Shown one piece after another: positions 8,001-15,616 of a stretch of DNA of 61,681 nucleotides (position 1 is its first letter; each line of letters opens with the position of its first letter). A model generated the notes under the pieces. It saw nothing but the letters and a program-made list of their open reading frames with translations. It was not told the origin of the DNA and did not search any database. The stretch lies in NCBI GenBank assembly GCA_965658355.1, contig CBFHRX010000008.1, positions 1-61,681 on the forward strand, read 5' to 3'. This stretch comes from UBA11891 sp965658355 (GTDB lineage: Bacteria > Bacteroidota > Bacteroidia > Flavobacteriales > Flavobacteriaceae). The position numbers and the translations under genes were made by a program.

Positions 8001-9404
8001 ATGAAAACAAGATTACTCATTTTACTAGGTTTGCTTTCCTTTACAGTTGGAGTTGCTCAAACAGCCGATAGCCCGTGGCGTATTGGTATCTCTGCAAATG
8101 CAATAGATGTCTTTCCTGTAGGAGGGGACCCTAGCCCTTTATTTCCAGAAGGAGCTCAAGGGGATCTTTTTGAGGAATTTACCAATGTTGGTGACAATTG
8201 GAGCCTTGGAGGGCCTACTATTTCTGTGGAACGTTATCTTAAAGGAAGCTTGTCTCTTGGGGCAATGGTTTCCTTTAACACGGTTTCTAATTTCAAAAAC
8301 AATACTACCAATGCAGAATACCCTTATATAAGTGCAGATGCTTACTTAAAGTTTAGTCCGCTGGCGAGTAAAGGATTTAGCCCTTACCTAATTGGGGGCT
8401 ACGGAATTTCGAGTTTTCAATTTTCGAATCCTACCGATTTAACCCCACTTTTATTGTCTAGAAATGCGTCCAAGCAATATTTTGGTGGTTTTGGTATCGA
8501 TTTTAGATTGAGTTCCAAGTTATCACTCACGCTACAATCCAGTCTAAAAGTACCCTATGAACTTTATGGGGCAAGGCATTTCCAGCATCAAGGAGGGTTG
8601 AGTTACAATTTTGGATCCGGTGATCGAGACAAAGATGGAATCTCTGATAAAAAAGACAAGTGTCCAGATGTAGCTGGGCTCAAAGAGTTTGAAGGATGTC
8701 CGGATACCGATGAGGATGGCATTCCCGATAACGAAGACAATTGTCCTGAAGAAGCGGGGACTAAAGAATTGAATGGCTGCCCAGATACGGATGGCGACGG
8801 TGTGGCTGATAAGGACGATTTATGTCCTGAAGTAGTTGGGCCTATTGATATGCAAGGCTGCCCAGATTCGGATGCAGACGGTGTCCATGACGGTGTTGAC
8901 GAATGCCCTGCAGAAGTGGGCCCCGAATCAAATAAGGGTTGTCCTCTTGCTGATACGGACGGTGATGGCGTTCCAGATCAAGACGATTTATGTCCAGAGC
9001 AAGCCGGGACTGCTGAGAAGAATGGGTGTCCGAATGCATTAGATGAAATTATCTCAACAGCCAATAATTACGGTTCCATGATTAATTTTATGGCGGGAAG
9101 CGATAAAATCCTTGGGAAGAAAATGCTTGATGTTCTAGCGAAAATTAAAACCCTTTTAGACGAAAATCCACAGGGCGTTTTCCTAGTCGAAGGTTTTGCC
9201 TCTAGTGATGGAGACGAAGATTTAAATCAAGCTTTATCCATTAAAAGAGCTGAATCTGTTCGAAATGCACTTCTCACTATGGGCGTTAGTCCAGAACGCC
9301 TTGAGGTTATGGGTTATGGTGAAACCAAGCCTATAGAAAGCAATGATACAGAGCAAGGGCGTGCTAAAAACAGACGGGTTCAATTCCGAATGAAGATGAA
9401 TTGA
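8001..9404 (+). CDS. OmpA family protein with five thrombospondin type 3 repeats
   Basis: This 467-residue protein has a signal peptide (MKTRLLILLGLLSFTVGVAQ). An N-terminal OmpA-like beta-barrel spans about residues 25-205. Five calcium-binding TSP3 repeats lie at about 208-345 in the pattern DxDxDGxxDxxDxCPxxxG...GCP, with regularly spaced Cys. The C-terminal OmpA domain (about 350-467) has the peptidoglycan-binding pattern LxxGMGxxxPxxxNxxxxGRAKNRRV in the form LEVMGYGETKPIES...GRAKNRRVQF. Such proteins link the outer membrane to peptidoglycan. The gene stands alone and is followed by a bidirectional terminator. Confidence 0.9.
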   Translation: MKTRLLILLGLLSFTVGVAQTADSPWRIGISANAIDVFPVGGDPSPLFPEGAQGDLFEEFTNVGDNWSLGGPTISVERYLKGSLSLGAMVSFNTVSNFKNNTTNAEYPYISADAYLKFSPLASKGFSPYLIGGYGISSFQFSNPTDLTPLLLSRNASKQYFGGFGIDFRLSSKLSLTLQSSLKVPYELYGARHFQHQGGLSYNFGSGDRDKDGISDKKDKCPDVAGLKEFEGCPDTDEDGIPDNEDNCPEEAGTKELNGCPDTDGDGVADKDDLCPEVVGPIDMQGCPDSDADGVHDGVDECPAEVGPESNKGCPLADTDGDGVPDQDDLCPEQAGTAEKNGCPNALDEIISTANNYGSMINFMAGSDKILGKKMLDVLAKIKTLLDENPQGVFLVEGFASSDGDEDLNQALSIKRAESVRNALLTMGVSPERLEVMGYGETKPIESNDTEQGRAKNRRVQFRMKMN

Positions 9405-9424
9405 TCCACCCTTAGCATCAAAAT

Positions 9425-9454
9425 AAAAAAAGCAGCTATTAGCTGCTTTTTTTA
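9425..9454. terminator. Bidirectional terminator between the OmpA gene and rpe
   Basis: A perfect hairpin of AAAAAAGCAGCT and AGCTGCTTTTTT arms flanks a 3-nt ATT loop (centre about 9439). The A run on one side and the T run on the other let it end transcription from both the OmpA gene (plus) and rpe (minus). Confidence 0.9.
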
Positions 9455-9460
9455 TGGTTT

Positions 9461-10108
9461 TTAGTACGACTTTAGTTTGTGAATTGCCAGTTGTGGATCA
9501 GCAGCTTTAAAGACATGAGATCCTGCTACTAAGACGTCTGCTCCTGCTTCTAGCAAAGAAGCAGCATTTTTATCCGTTACCCCACCATCTATCTCAATTA
9601 GAGTCGTGGCTTTATGTTGTTTGATAAGGCTTTTTAACTTTCTCACTTTGTCATAAGTCCCTTCGATAAAAGACTGCCCACCAAAACCTGGATTAACACT
9701 CATCAAACAGACCAAATCAATATCGTTGATACTGTCTTCTAAAAGGTTTGTAGAGGTATGGGGATTTAATGCGACCCCTGCTTTCATACCACAGCTTTTT
9801 ATCTTTTGAAGGGTTCTGTGCAAATGGGTACATGCTTCATAATGTACCGTTAACACTTCGGCTCCTAAGGCTGCAAAAGTTTCGATATAGCGATCTGGAT
9901 CGACGATCATTAGATGGACATCCAGCGGCTTTTGAGCGACCGATTGTATGGATTTTAAGACCGGCATCCCAAATGAGATATTTGGGACGAAAACACCGTC
10001 CATAATATCAATATGAAACCAGTCTGCCTCACTCGTATTGACCATCTGGCAGTCACGTGCTAGATTTCCAAAATCAGCGGCTAATATTGAGGGTGCAATT
10101 AATGCCAT
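9461..10108 (-). CDS. rpe: Ribulose-phosphate 3-epimerase
   Basis: Rpe interconverts ribulose 5-phosphate and xylulose 5-phosphate in the pentose phosphate pathway. This is a 215-residue TIM-barrel enzyme. Visible are the N-terminal APSILAADF, the metal/catalytic motif WFHIDIMDGVFVPNISFG, DVHLMIVDPDRYI, the conserved MSVNPGFGGQSF, and IEIDGGVTDKNA. The frame is open to 10150, but the ATG at 10108 gives the standard MALIAPSILAADF start. The extra 14 residues would be encoded by an intrinsic-terminator hairpin, so the shorter start is chosen. The gene is last in the rpsO-pnp-rpoD-rpe direction. Confidence 0.93.
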   Translation of the reverse strand: MALIAPSILAADFGNLARDCQMVNTSEADWFHIDIMDGVFVPNISFGMPVLKSIQSVAQKPLDVHLMIVDPDRYIETFAALGAEVLTVHYEACTHLHRTLQKIKSCGMKAGVALNPHTSTNLLEDSINDIDLVCLMSVNPGFGGQSFIEGTYDKVRKLKSLIKQHKATTLIEIDGGVTDKNAASLLEAGADVLVAGSHVFKAADPQLAIHKLKSY

Positions 10109-10117
10109 ATAGTATGT

Positions 10118-10146
10118 ATAAAAAAGGCAACCGTTGGGTTGCCTTA
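10118..10146 (-). terminator. Intrinsic terminator after rpoD, directly upstream of rpe
   Basis: On the minus strand, a 9-bp stem AAGGCAACC/GGTTGCCTT with a CAAC loop (10124-10145) runs into six T and then AT. It starts 6 nt after the rpoD stop. Its T run ends about 12 nt before the rpe ATG, which leaves no room for a full promoter between them. Confidence 0.85.
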
Positions 10147-10150
10147 TCAA

Positions 10151-11014
10151 TTATCCTAAGTATGTTTTTAAAATCTTACTTCGAGACGTATGCTTTAGTC
10201 TTCGGATGGCCTTTTCTTTAATCTGGCGAACCCGTTCACGGGTGAGATCAAAAGTTTCACCAATCTCTTCTAAGGTCATTGAATGTTGGTTGCCCAATCC
10301 AAAGTACAAACGTACAACATCTGCTTCTCTGGGTGTCAATGTCTCCAAAGCACGTTCTATTTCGGTACGCAACGATTCGTGTAAAAGCGTTTTGTCTGGG
10401 TTAGGGGATTCCCCACTATTCAAGACATCGTATAAATTTGAATCTTCACCTTCTACTAAAGGGGCATCCATGGATACGTGACGGCCAGAATTTTTCAACG
10501 ATTCTTTTACGTCATTAACAGTCATGTCGAGTTCCTTAGCGATTTCTTCAGCAGAAGGAGCACGCTCATGTGCTTGCTCTAGAAAGGCATAGGTCTTGTT
10601 AATCTTGTTAATAGAACCAATCTTGTTTAACGGCAATCGTACAATTCTCGATTGTTCCGCTAAAGCTTGTAAAATAGATTGGCGTATCCACCATACTGCA
10701 TATGAAATAAACTTAAAACCTCTTGTTTCATCAAAACGTTGGGCTGCTTTTATCAAACCGAGGTTCCCCTCATTGATTAAATCCGGTAGGGTTAATCCTT
10801 GGTTTTGATATTGCTTCGCAACAGAGACAACAAAACGCAGATTGGCTTTTGTCAATTTTTCCAAAGCGATTTGGTCTCCCGCTTTGATTTTTTGCGCCAA
10901 TTCAACTTCTTGCTCAGCCGTGATTAAGTCGACCTTTCCGATCTCTTGGAGGTATTTATCTAGGGAAGCTGTTTCCCTGTTGGTCACCTGTTTGGTGATC
11001 TTTAACTGTCTCAT
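10151..11014 (-). CDS. rpoD: Primary sigma-70 factor, short Bacteroidota form
   Basis: This 287-residue sigma factor directs RNA polymerase to housekeeping promoters. It has region 1.2 (LDKYLQEIGKVDLITAEQEV), region 2 with LRFVVSVAKQYQNQGLTLPD and the -10-binding segment FKFISYAVWWIRQSILQAL, region 3, and region 4 with the helix-turn-helix EIGETFDLTRERVRQIKEKA. It lacks region 1.1 and the large non-conserved insert of E. coli RpoD, as is usual for Bacteroidota primary sigma factors. Its partner promoters here are the TAnnTTTG boxes listed elsewhere. It lies 55 nt downstream of pnp with no terminator between them, and is followed by a strong terminator. Confidence 0.95.
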   Translation of the reverse strand: MRQLKITKQVTNRETASLDKYLQEIGKVDLITAEQEVELAQKIKAGDQIALEKLTKANLRFVVSVAKQYQNQGLTLPDLINEGNLGLIKAAQRFDETRGFKFISYAVWWIRQSILQALAEQSRIVRLPLNKIGSINKINKTYAFLEQAHERAPSAEEIAKELDMTVNDVKESLKNSGRHVSMDAPLVEGEDSNLYDVLNSGESPNPDKTLLHESLRTEIERALETLTPREADVVRLYFGLGNQHSMTLEEIGETFDLTRERVRQIKEKAIRRLKHTSRSKILKTYLG

Positions 11015-11069
11015 AGAGTTTGCTTTGTTCTAGGTTATACGAACAGATTGAAAAAAGGTTACACTAAAA

Positions 11070-13220
11070 CTACTTTTTTTCTGTGTCTTTGTTGTCTTTT
11101 CTCTCGGGTCTTGGCAATAAGGCTTTTCGAGAGACTTTTTCCTTTCTGGTTCGAGAATCAATACCAAAGTATTTCACTTCAAGTACATCTCCCATATTAA
11201 CAACATCAGATACATTTTCTGTACGTTCCCATGCTAATTCACTTACGTGAAGCAACACTTCATTTCCAGGGGCCTCCGTATATTCAACTACAGCTCCAAA
11301 GTCTAGCATTTTGATGACTTTGACCTCATAGGTGTCACCTACAGTAGGCTTAAATGTAATCGAGTCTATTTTCGCTTCTACCATGGCAATGCCTTCTGGA
11401 GAAGTTCCTAGAATTTCTACAATCCCTTCTTCTGTAACAGGGTCTTCGTTAATAACGATAGTACACCCAGATTCTTTTTGAAGTTCTTGAATTACTTTTC
11501 CACCAGGACCAATCAGTGCTCCGATGTATTCGTTCGGGATGACACGGTTAATCATTTTAGGAGCATGCTCTTTTACCGTTCCAGCAGGTTCAGCAATGGT
11601 GGCCTCAAGGTGGTCTAATATGTGCATACGACCCTCTTTTGCTTGCCTCAATGCTTGTGTCAAAATCTCATAACTCAATCCTTTGATTTTGATATCCATT
11701 TGACAAGCAGTAATACCATCTCTTGTCCCGGTTACTTTAAAGTCCATGTCTCCAAGATGATCTTCATCACCAAGGATATCAGACAATACCGCAAAACGAT
11801 CGCCTTCAGTAATTAATCCCATTGCAATTCCAGAAACAGGCTTGGTAATCTTGATACCAGCATCCATTAAAGCCATAGTACCCGCACAAACGGTTGCCAT
11901 AGAGGAAGAACCATTTGATTCTAGCACCTCTGAAACAACACGTACGGTGTAAGGGCAATCATCGGGCATCACTTTTTTCAATGCGCGTTGTGCTAAGTTA
12001 CCGTGTCCTACCTCACGTCTAGAGGTACCTCTTAAAGGACGTGCTTCTCCCGTTGAAAAAGGAGGGAAATTGTAATGCAGGTAAAAATTTTCTTCCCCTT
12101 GTTCTGTTGGTAAATCAATCACATTGGACTCTCTAGAAGTTCCCAATGTTACCGTCGCAAGGGCTTGTGTTTCTCCTCTTGTAAAAACAGAAGAACCGTG
12201 TGTAGAGGGCAAGTAATCTACCTCACACCAGATAGGACGTATTTCAGTCGTTTTTCGAGCATCCAATCGGATTCCGTCGTTAAGGACCAAGTCACGAACG
12301 GCTTTCTTTTGGGCTCCGCTGAAGTATTTTGAAATTAAGGCGCCTTGTTCTTCAAGCTCTTCTTCTGAATAGCTGCTTTTAATTTCGTCTTTTAATTCTG
12401 AGAATAATTGGCTACGATCGGCCTTAGAAAGTCCTTTCTTGGCAATGGCATAGCATTTGTCATATGCCAATTCGTGAATCTTACTTTCGAGATCTGCATC
12501 GGTATCTTCTTCCTCGTATTCGCGTGTTTCTTTCTTTCCAACAGCTTCAGCTAATTTCACTTGCGCCTTGATCTGTTCTTTGATGGCTTCATGTCCAAAG
12601 GCAATGGCTTCTACCATTTCTTCTTCACTGATTTCGTCAAATTCTCCTTCGACCATCGCAACTGAATCAGCACTTGCGCCGATCATGATGTCAATATCAG
12701 ATTGCGCTAGGAGCTCTTTGCTTGGGTTGATGATAAATGCTCCGTCTACACGAGCCACTCTCGCTTCTGAAATTGGATTTTCAAAAGGAATATCAGACAA
12801 TTGTAGAGCAGTAGAAGCGGCAAGTCCAGCCAATGCGTCTGGCATTACTTCTTCATCATGCGACATCAGCTGAATCATAATTTGAGTTTCAGCATGGTAG
12901 TCTTTGGGAAAAAGTGGTCGTAATACGCGGTCGACCAAGCGCATAGTAAGAATTTCTTCGTTGCTGGGTCGGGCTTCTCTTTTGAAGAATCCTCCTGGGA
13001 AACGACCCGCAGCAGCAAATTTTTCTCTATAATCGATTGTTAAGGGTAGAAAATCAACAGGGCTGGCTTGGCGCGCAGAAACAGCTGTAGCGAGTAGCAT
13101 ACAGTCGCCCATTCTAACGACTACAGATCCATCAGCTTGTTTGGCTAGTTTGCCAGTTTCGATACTGATAGTTCTCCCATCGGAGAGTTGAATTTCTTGT
13201 GTAAATGTTTTTGGAATCAT
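11070..13220 (-). CDS. pnp: Polyribonucleotide nucleotidyltransferase (PNPase)
   Basis: This 716-residue 3'-5' phosphorolytic exoribonuclease takes part in mRNA decay. Two RNase PH domains flank an all-alpha linker; the second contains GTSRREVGHGNLAQRAL and MDAGIKITKPVSGIAMGL. A KH domain (around residue 555-615, with GALIGPGGKVIQELQKESG) and a C-terminal S1 domain (from about 620, with KMLDFGAVVEYTEAPGNEVL and LLHVSELAW) bind RNA. The length and domain order are standard. The gene lies 78 nt after rpsO, an arrangement conserved across bacteria. Confidence 0.97.
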   Translation of the reverse strand: MIPKTFTQEIQLSDGRTISIETGKLAKQADGSVVVRMGDCMLLATAVSARQASPVDFLPLTIDYREKFAAAGRFPGGFFKREARPSNEEILTMRLVDRVLRPLFPKDYHAETQIMIQLMSHDEEVMPDALAGLAASTALQLSDIPFENPISEARVARVDGAFIINPSKELLAQSDIDIMIGASADSVAMVEGEFDEISEEEMVEAIAFGHEAIKEQIKAQVKLAEAVGKKETREYEEEDTDADLESKIHELAYDKCYAIAKKGLSKADRSQLFSELKDEIKSSYSEEELEEQGALISKYFSGAQKKAVRDLVLNDGIRLDARKTTEIRPIWCEVDYLPSTHGSSVFTRGETQALATVTLGTSRESNVIDLPTEQGEENFYLHYNFPPFSTGEARPLRGTSRREVGHGNLAQRALKKVMPDDCPYTVRVVSEVLESNGSSSMATVCAGTMALMDAGIKITKPVSGIAMGLITEGDRFAVLSDILGDEDHLGDMDFKVTGTRDGITACQMDIKIKGLSYEILTQALRQAKEGRMHILDHLEATIAEPAGTVKEHAPKMINRVIPNEYIGALIGPGGKVIQELQKESGCTIVINEDPVTEEGIVEILGTSPEGIAMVEAKIDSITFKPTVGDTYEVKVIKMLDFGAVVEYTEAPGNEVLLHVSELAWERTENVSDVVNMGDVLEVKYFGIDSRTRKEKVSRKALLPRPERKDNKDTEKK

Positions 13221-13298
13221 AATTTATTGGTTTAACCATTAATTGTTGTGTGCTGTGGCAACCAATGAAAAACTACAATTCAACCTTGTAAGGAAGAC

Positions 13299-13568
13299 TT
13301 ATTTTCGGATACCGAGCTCTTTAATAATCTCACGGTAGCGGACAATGTCTTTTGCTTTTAGGTAGTCCAGTAGACTTCTTCTTTTCCCTACCAAACGTAC
13401 TAGTGAACGCTCTGTGTTAAAGTCTTTTGCGTTCTTTTTTAAGTGGTTTGATAAGTGATTGATTCTGTGCGAGAACAATGCAATTTGTCCTTCTGTTGAA
13501 CCGGTGTTTGTTTCAGATTTCCCGTATTTTTTGAAAATCTCTTTTTTCTTTTCAGTTGTTAAGTACAT
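13299..13568 (-). CDS. rpsO: 30S ribosomal protein S15
   Basis: This 89-residue primary 16S rRNA-binding protein has the family sequences NTGSTEGQIALFSHRINHLS, LKKNAKDFNTERSLVRLVGKR and RSLLDYLK. The length is standard. It heads the rpsO-pnp unit. A predicted -7 box lies at 13614-13621, giving a leader of about 42 nt. Confidence 0.97.
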   Translation of the reverse strand: MYLTTEKKKEIFKKYGKSETNTGSTEGQIALFSHRINHLSNHLKKNAKDFNTERSLVRLVGKRRSLLDYLKAKDIVRYREIIKELGIRK

Positions 13569-13613
13569 GCCAATATTTATTTAAATGATTTTTATGTATG
13601 CAAAATTGCGTTG

Positions 13614-13621
13614 CAAAGATA
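13614..13621 (-). promoter_or_regulatory. Predicted -7 box for rpsO
   Basis: The minus strand reads TATCTTTG, an exact TAnnTTTG match, 45 nt before the rpsO ATG. It lies in the 81-nt gap after accD. No clear -33 TTG is visible. Confidence 0.5.
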
Positions 13622-13649
13622 CATTTATTTACTTGATATAAAAGGATTG

Positions 13650-14504
13650 CTAGGCGCGATAATGTCTATTGAGTACAAGGTCTAAATAAGCATTAATCTC
13701 CTCTTTTAGATTTTTGCGATGGACAATTTTATCTAAAAAGCCTTTTTCTAGTAAAAACTCACTCGTTTGAAATCCTTCGGGGAGCTCTTTTCCAGTGGTG
13801 TCTTTAACAACTCTAGGGCCAGCAAAAGCAATAAGGGCACCCGGTTCTGCGATATTAATATCCCCTAACATGGCGAAAGAGGCTGTCGTTCCCCCTGTAG
13901 TTGGATTCGTACAGAGTGAGATATAAGGAATGCCAGCTTCTGATAACTCACTTAGCTTGGCAGCGGTTTTTGCCATTTGCATGAGTGAGGTGGCGGCTTC
14001 CATCATACGGGCACCCCCGGATTTAGAAATCACCAATAAAGGAATCTCATTTTGCAAAGCATAATCGGCGGCTCTCCATATCTTTTCCCCAACGACAGAT
14101 CCCATTGACCCCCCAATAAAAGCGAAATCCATACAAGCTACTACCAATGGTTTCCCTTTGGAGTTTCCTACTGCTACTCGGATAGCATCATTTAGATGGG
14201 TTTTTTTGGTAGCTGCTTTTATCCTGTCTTTGTATTTCTTAGTGTCCTCAAATTTGAGAAAGTCTTTGGATTTTAGTGTGGTTGCAATTTCTTCAAATTT
14301 TGCATCAAAAAGGATTTCAAAATATTCTTTACTCCCAATTTGAACATGATAGTCATCTTCTGGACTCACATAGAAATTCTCCGCTAACTCTTGCGTTTCT
14401 ATTATTTTACCGGTGGGAGTTTTGTACCACAATCCCTTCGGGGTATCCTTTTTTTCTTCCGTTTTGGTTTGGATCCCCTTTTCACTTCTTTTAAACCACG
14501 CCAT
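13650..14504 (-). CDS. accD: Acetyl-CoA carboxylase carboxyltransferase subunit beta
   Basis: AccD is one of the two carboxyltransferase subunits that make malonyl-CoA for fatty-acid synthesis. This 284-residue protein has the carboxyltransferase core: GKPLVVACMDFAFIGGSMGS, LLVISKSGGARMMEAATSLM, CTNPTTGGTTASFAMLGDI and AEPGALIAFAGPRV. The N-terminal region that in E. coli AccD is a Cys4 zinc ribbon (residues about 20-55 here, GLWYKTPTGKII...) contains no cysteine at all. I believe this is shared by flavobacterial AccD proteins. The gene starts 9 nt after fbaA and is probably co-transcribed with it. Confidence 0.95.
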   Translation of the reverse strand: MAWFKRSEKGIQTKTEEKKDTPKGLWYKTPTGKIIETQELAENFYVSPEDDYHVQIGSKEYFEILFDAKFEEIATTLKSKDFLKFEDTKKYKDRIKAATKKTHLNDAIRVAVGNSKGKPLVVACMDFAFIGGSMGSVVGEKIWRAADYALQNEIPLLVISKSGGARMMEAATSLMQMAKTAAKLSELSEAGIPYISLCTNPTTGGTTASFAMLGDINIAEPGALIAFAGPRVVKDTTGKELPEGFQTSEFLLEKGFLDKIVHRKNLKEEINAYLDLVLNRHYRA

Positions 14505-14513
14505 AGCGATATT

Positions 14514-15584
14514 TTAGTCTAATGTATTGACATTATTCAAATCTTCAAAGGCCTTTTTGAGACGACTTTTTAAAGTATCCTCTCCTTTGCGAAGCCATTT
14601 TCTAGGATCGTAATATTTTTTATTGGGTTCTTCAGCGCCCTCAGGATTTCCTATTTGTGCTCTCAAGTACTCAATATTATCATTCATATAATCTCGAATC
14701 CCTTCCGTAAAAGCAAACTGCAAATCGGTATCAATATTCATTTTGATTACCCCGTAGCCTATCGCTTCCCGAATTTCTTCTATACTTGAACCAGAGCCAC
14801 CGTGGAATACAAAATCAACGGTGTTGTGGGGCAAGTTGTATTTTTCACTTATAAACTCTTGAGAGTTTTTTAAGATTTTAGGAGTCAAAACTACATTTCC
14901 AGGCTTGTACACACCGTGAACATTCCCAAAGGCAGCAGCAACGGTAAACCGGGGGCTGATTTTTCGGAGTTCCTCAAAGGCATAGGCAACTTCTTCGGGT
15001 TGGGTGTAGAGCTTGGACTGATCGACATCAGAATTGTCAACACCGTCTTCTTCACCACCGGTAATTCCCAGTTCTATTTCTAAGGTCATGTCCATTTTGG
15101 CCATTCTACTTAGGTATTCTTTACATATAGCGATATTTTCTTCCAAAGGCTCTTCGGATAGGTCGATCATATGCGAGCTGTACAAAGGTTTCCCAAACTG
15201 CTTGTAGTGAGTTTCACTGGCCTCTAGCAAACCATCGATCCACGGCAATAGATTCTTAGCACAGTGATCGGTATGAAGAATAACACTTGCTCCATAGGCT
15301 TCAGCCATTTCATGGATGTGCTTGGCTCCCGCAACAGATCCTGCAATTGCAGCCTTTTGTTGGTCATTAGAAAGTCCTTTTCCGGCATTGAACTGTGCGC
15401 CGCCATTTGAAAACTGAATAATTACCGGACTATTGAGTTCGGCAGCAGTTTCTAAAACAGTGTTGATGCTATTATTTCCGATAACGTTAACAGCGGGAAG
15501 TGCAAAAGACTTTTCTTTGGCCAGGGCAAATACCTCTTGTACTTGGTCTCCTGTAAGTACCCCAGTTGGGATTTTGTTTTTCAT
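14514..15584 (-). CDS. fbaA: Class II fructose-bisphosphate aldolase
   Basis: This 356-residue zinc-dependent aldolase splits fructose 1,6-bisphosphate in glycolysis and makes it in gluconeogenesis. Visible are the zinc-site motif VILHTDHCAKNLLPWIDGLL, LEIELGITGGEEDGVDN, AFGNVHGVYKPGNV, the phosphate-binding DFVFHGGSGSS, and VIKMNIDTDLQFAFTEGIR. The length matches the E. coli FbaA subgroup. It is first in a pair with accD, and a -7 box lies just upstream inside the gap before tamL. Confidence 0.96.
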   Translation of the reverse strand: MKNKIPTGVLTGDQVQEVFALAKEKSFALPAVNVIGNNSINTVLETAAELNSPVIIQFSNGGAQFNAGKGLSNDQQKAAIAGSVAGAKHIHEMAEAYGASVILHTDHCAKNLLPWIDGLLEASETHYKQFGKPLYSSHMIDLSEEPLEENIAICKEYLSRMAKMDMTLEIELGITGGEEDGVDNSDVDQSKLYTQPEEVAYAFEELRKISPRFTVAAAFGNVHGVYKPGNVVLTPKILKNSQEFISEKYNLPHNTVDFVFHGGSGSSIEEIREAIGYGVIKMNIDTDLQFAFTEGIRDYMNDNIEYLRAQIGNPEGAEEPNKKYYDPRKWLRKGEDTLKSRLKKAFEDLNNVNTLD

Positions 15585-15600
15585 TCAATAATGGTTTTGA

Positions 15601-15608
15601 CAAAAATA
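15601..15608 (-). promoter_or_regulatory. Predicted -7 box for fbaA-accD
   Basis: The minus strand reads TATTTTTG, matching TAnnTTTG, 16 nt before the fbaA ATG. This predicts a leader of about 13 nt. It lies in the 32-nt gap between tamL and fbaA. Confidence 0.5.
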
Positions 15609-15616
15609 TTAAAATT

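Noticed and set aside
10109..10150. Longer rpe start at 10150
   Set aside because: The added residues are encoded by a terminator hairpin and do not resemble Rpe. The ATG at 10108 gives the standard start.
13221..13298. Possible hairpin TGGTTTAACCA between rpsO and pnp as a terminator or RNase site
   Set aside because: The arms are only five bases with no T run, so it cannot be told from chance.
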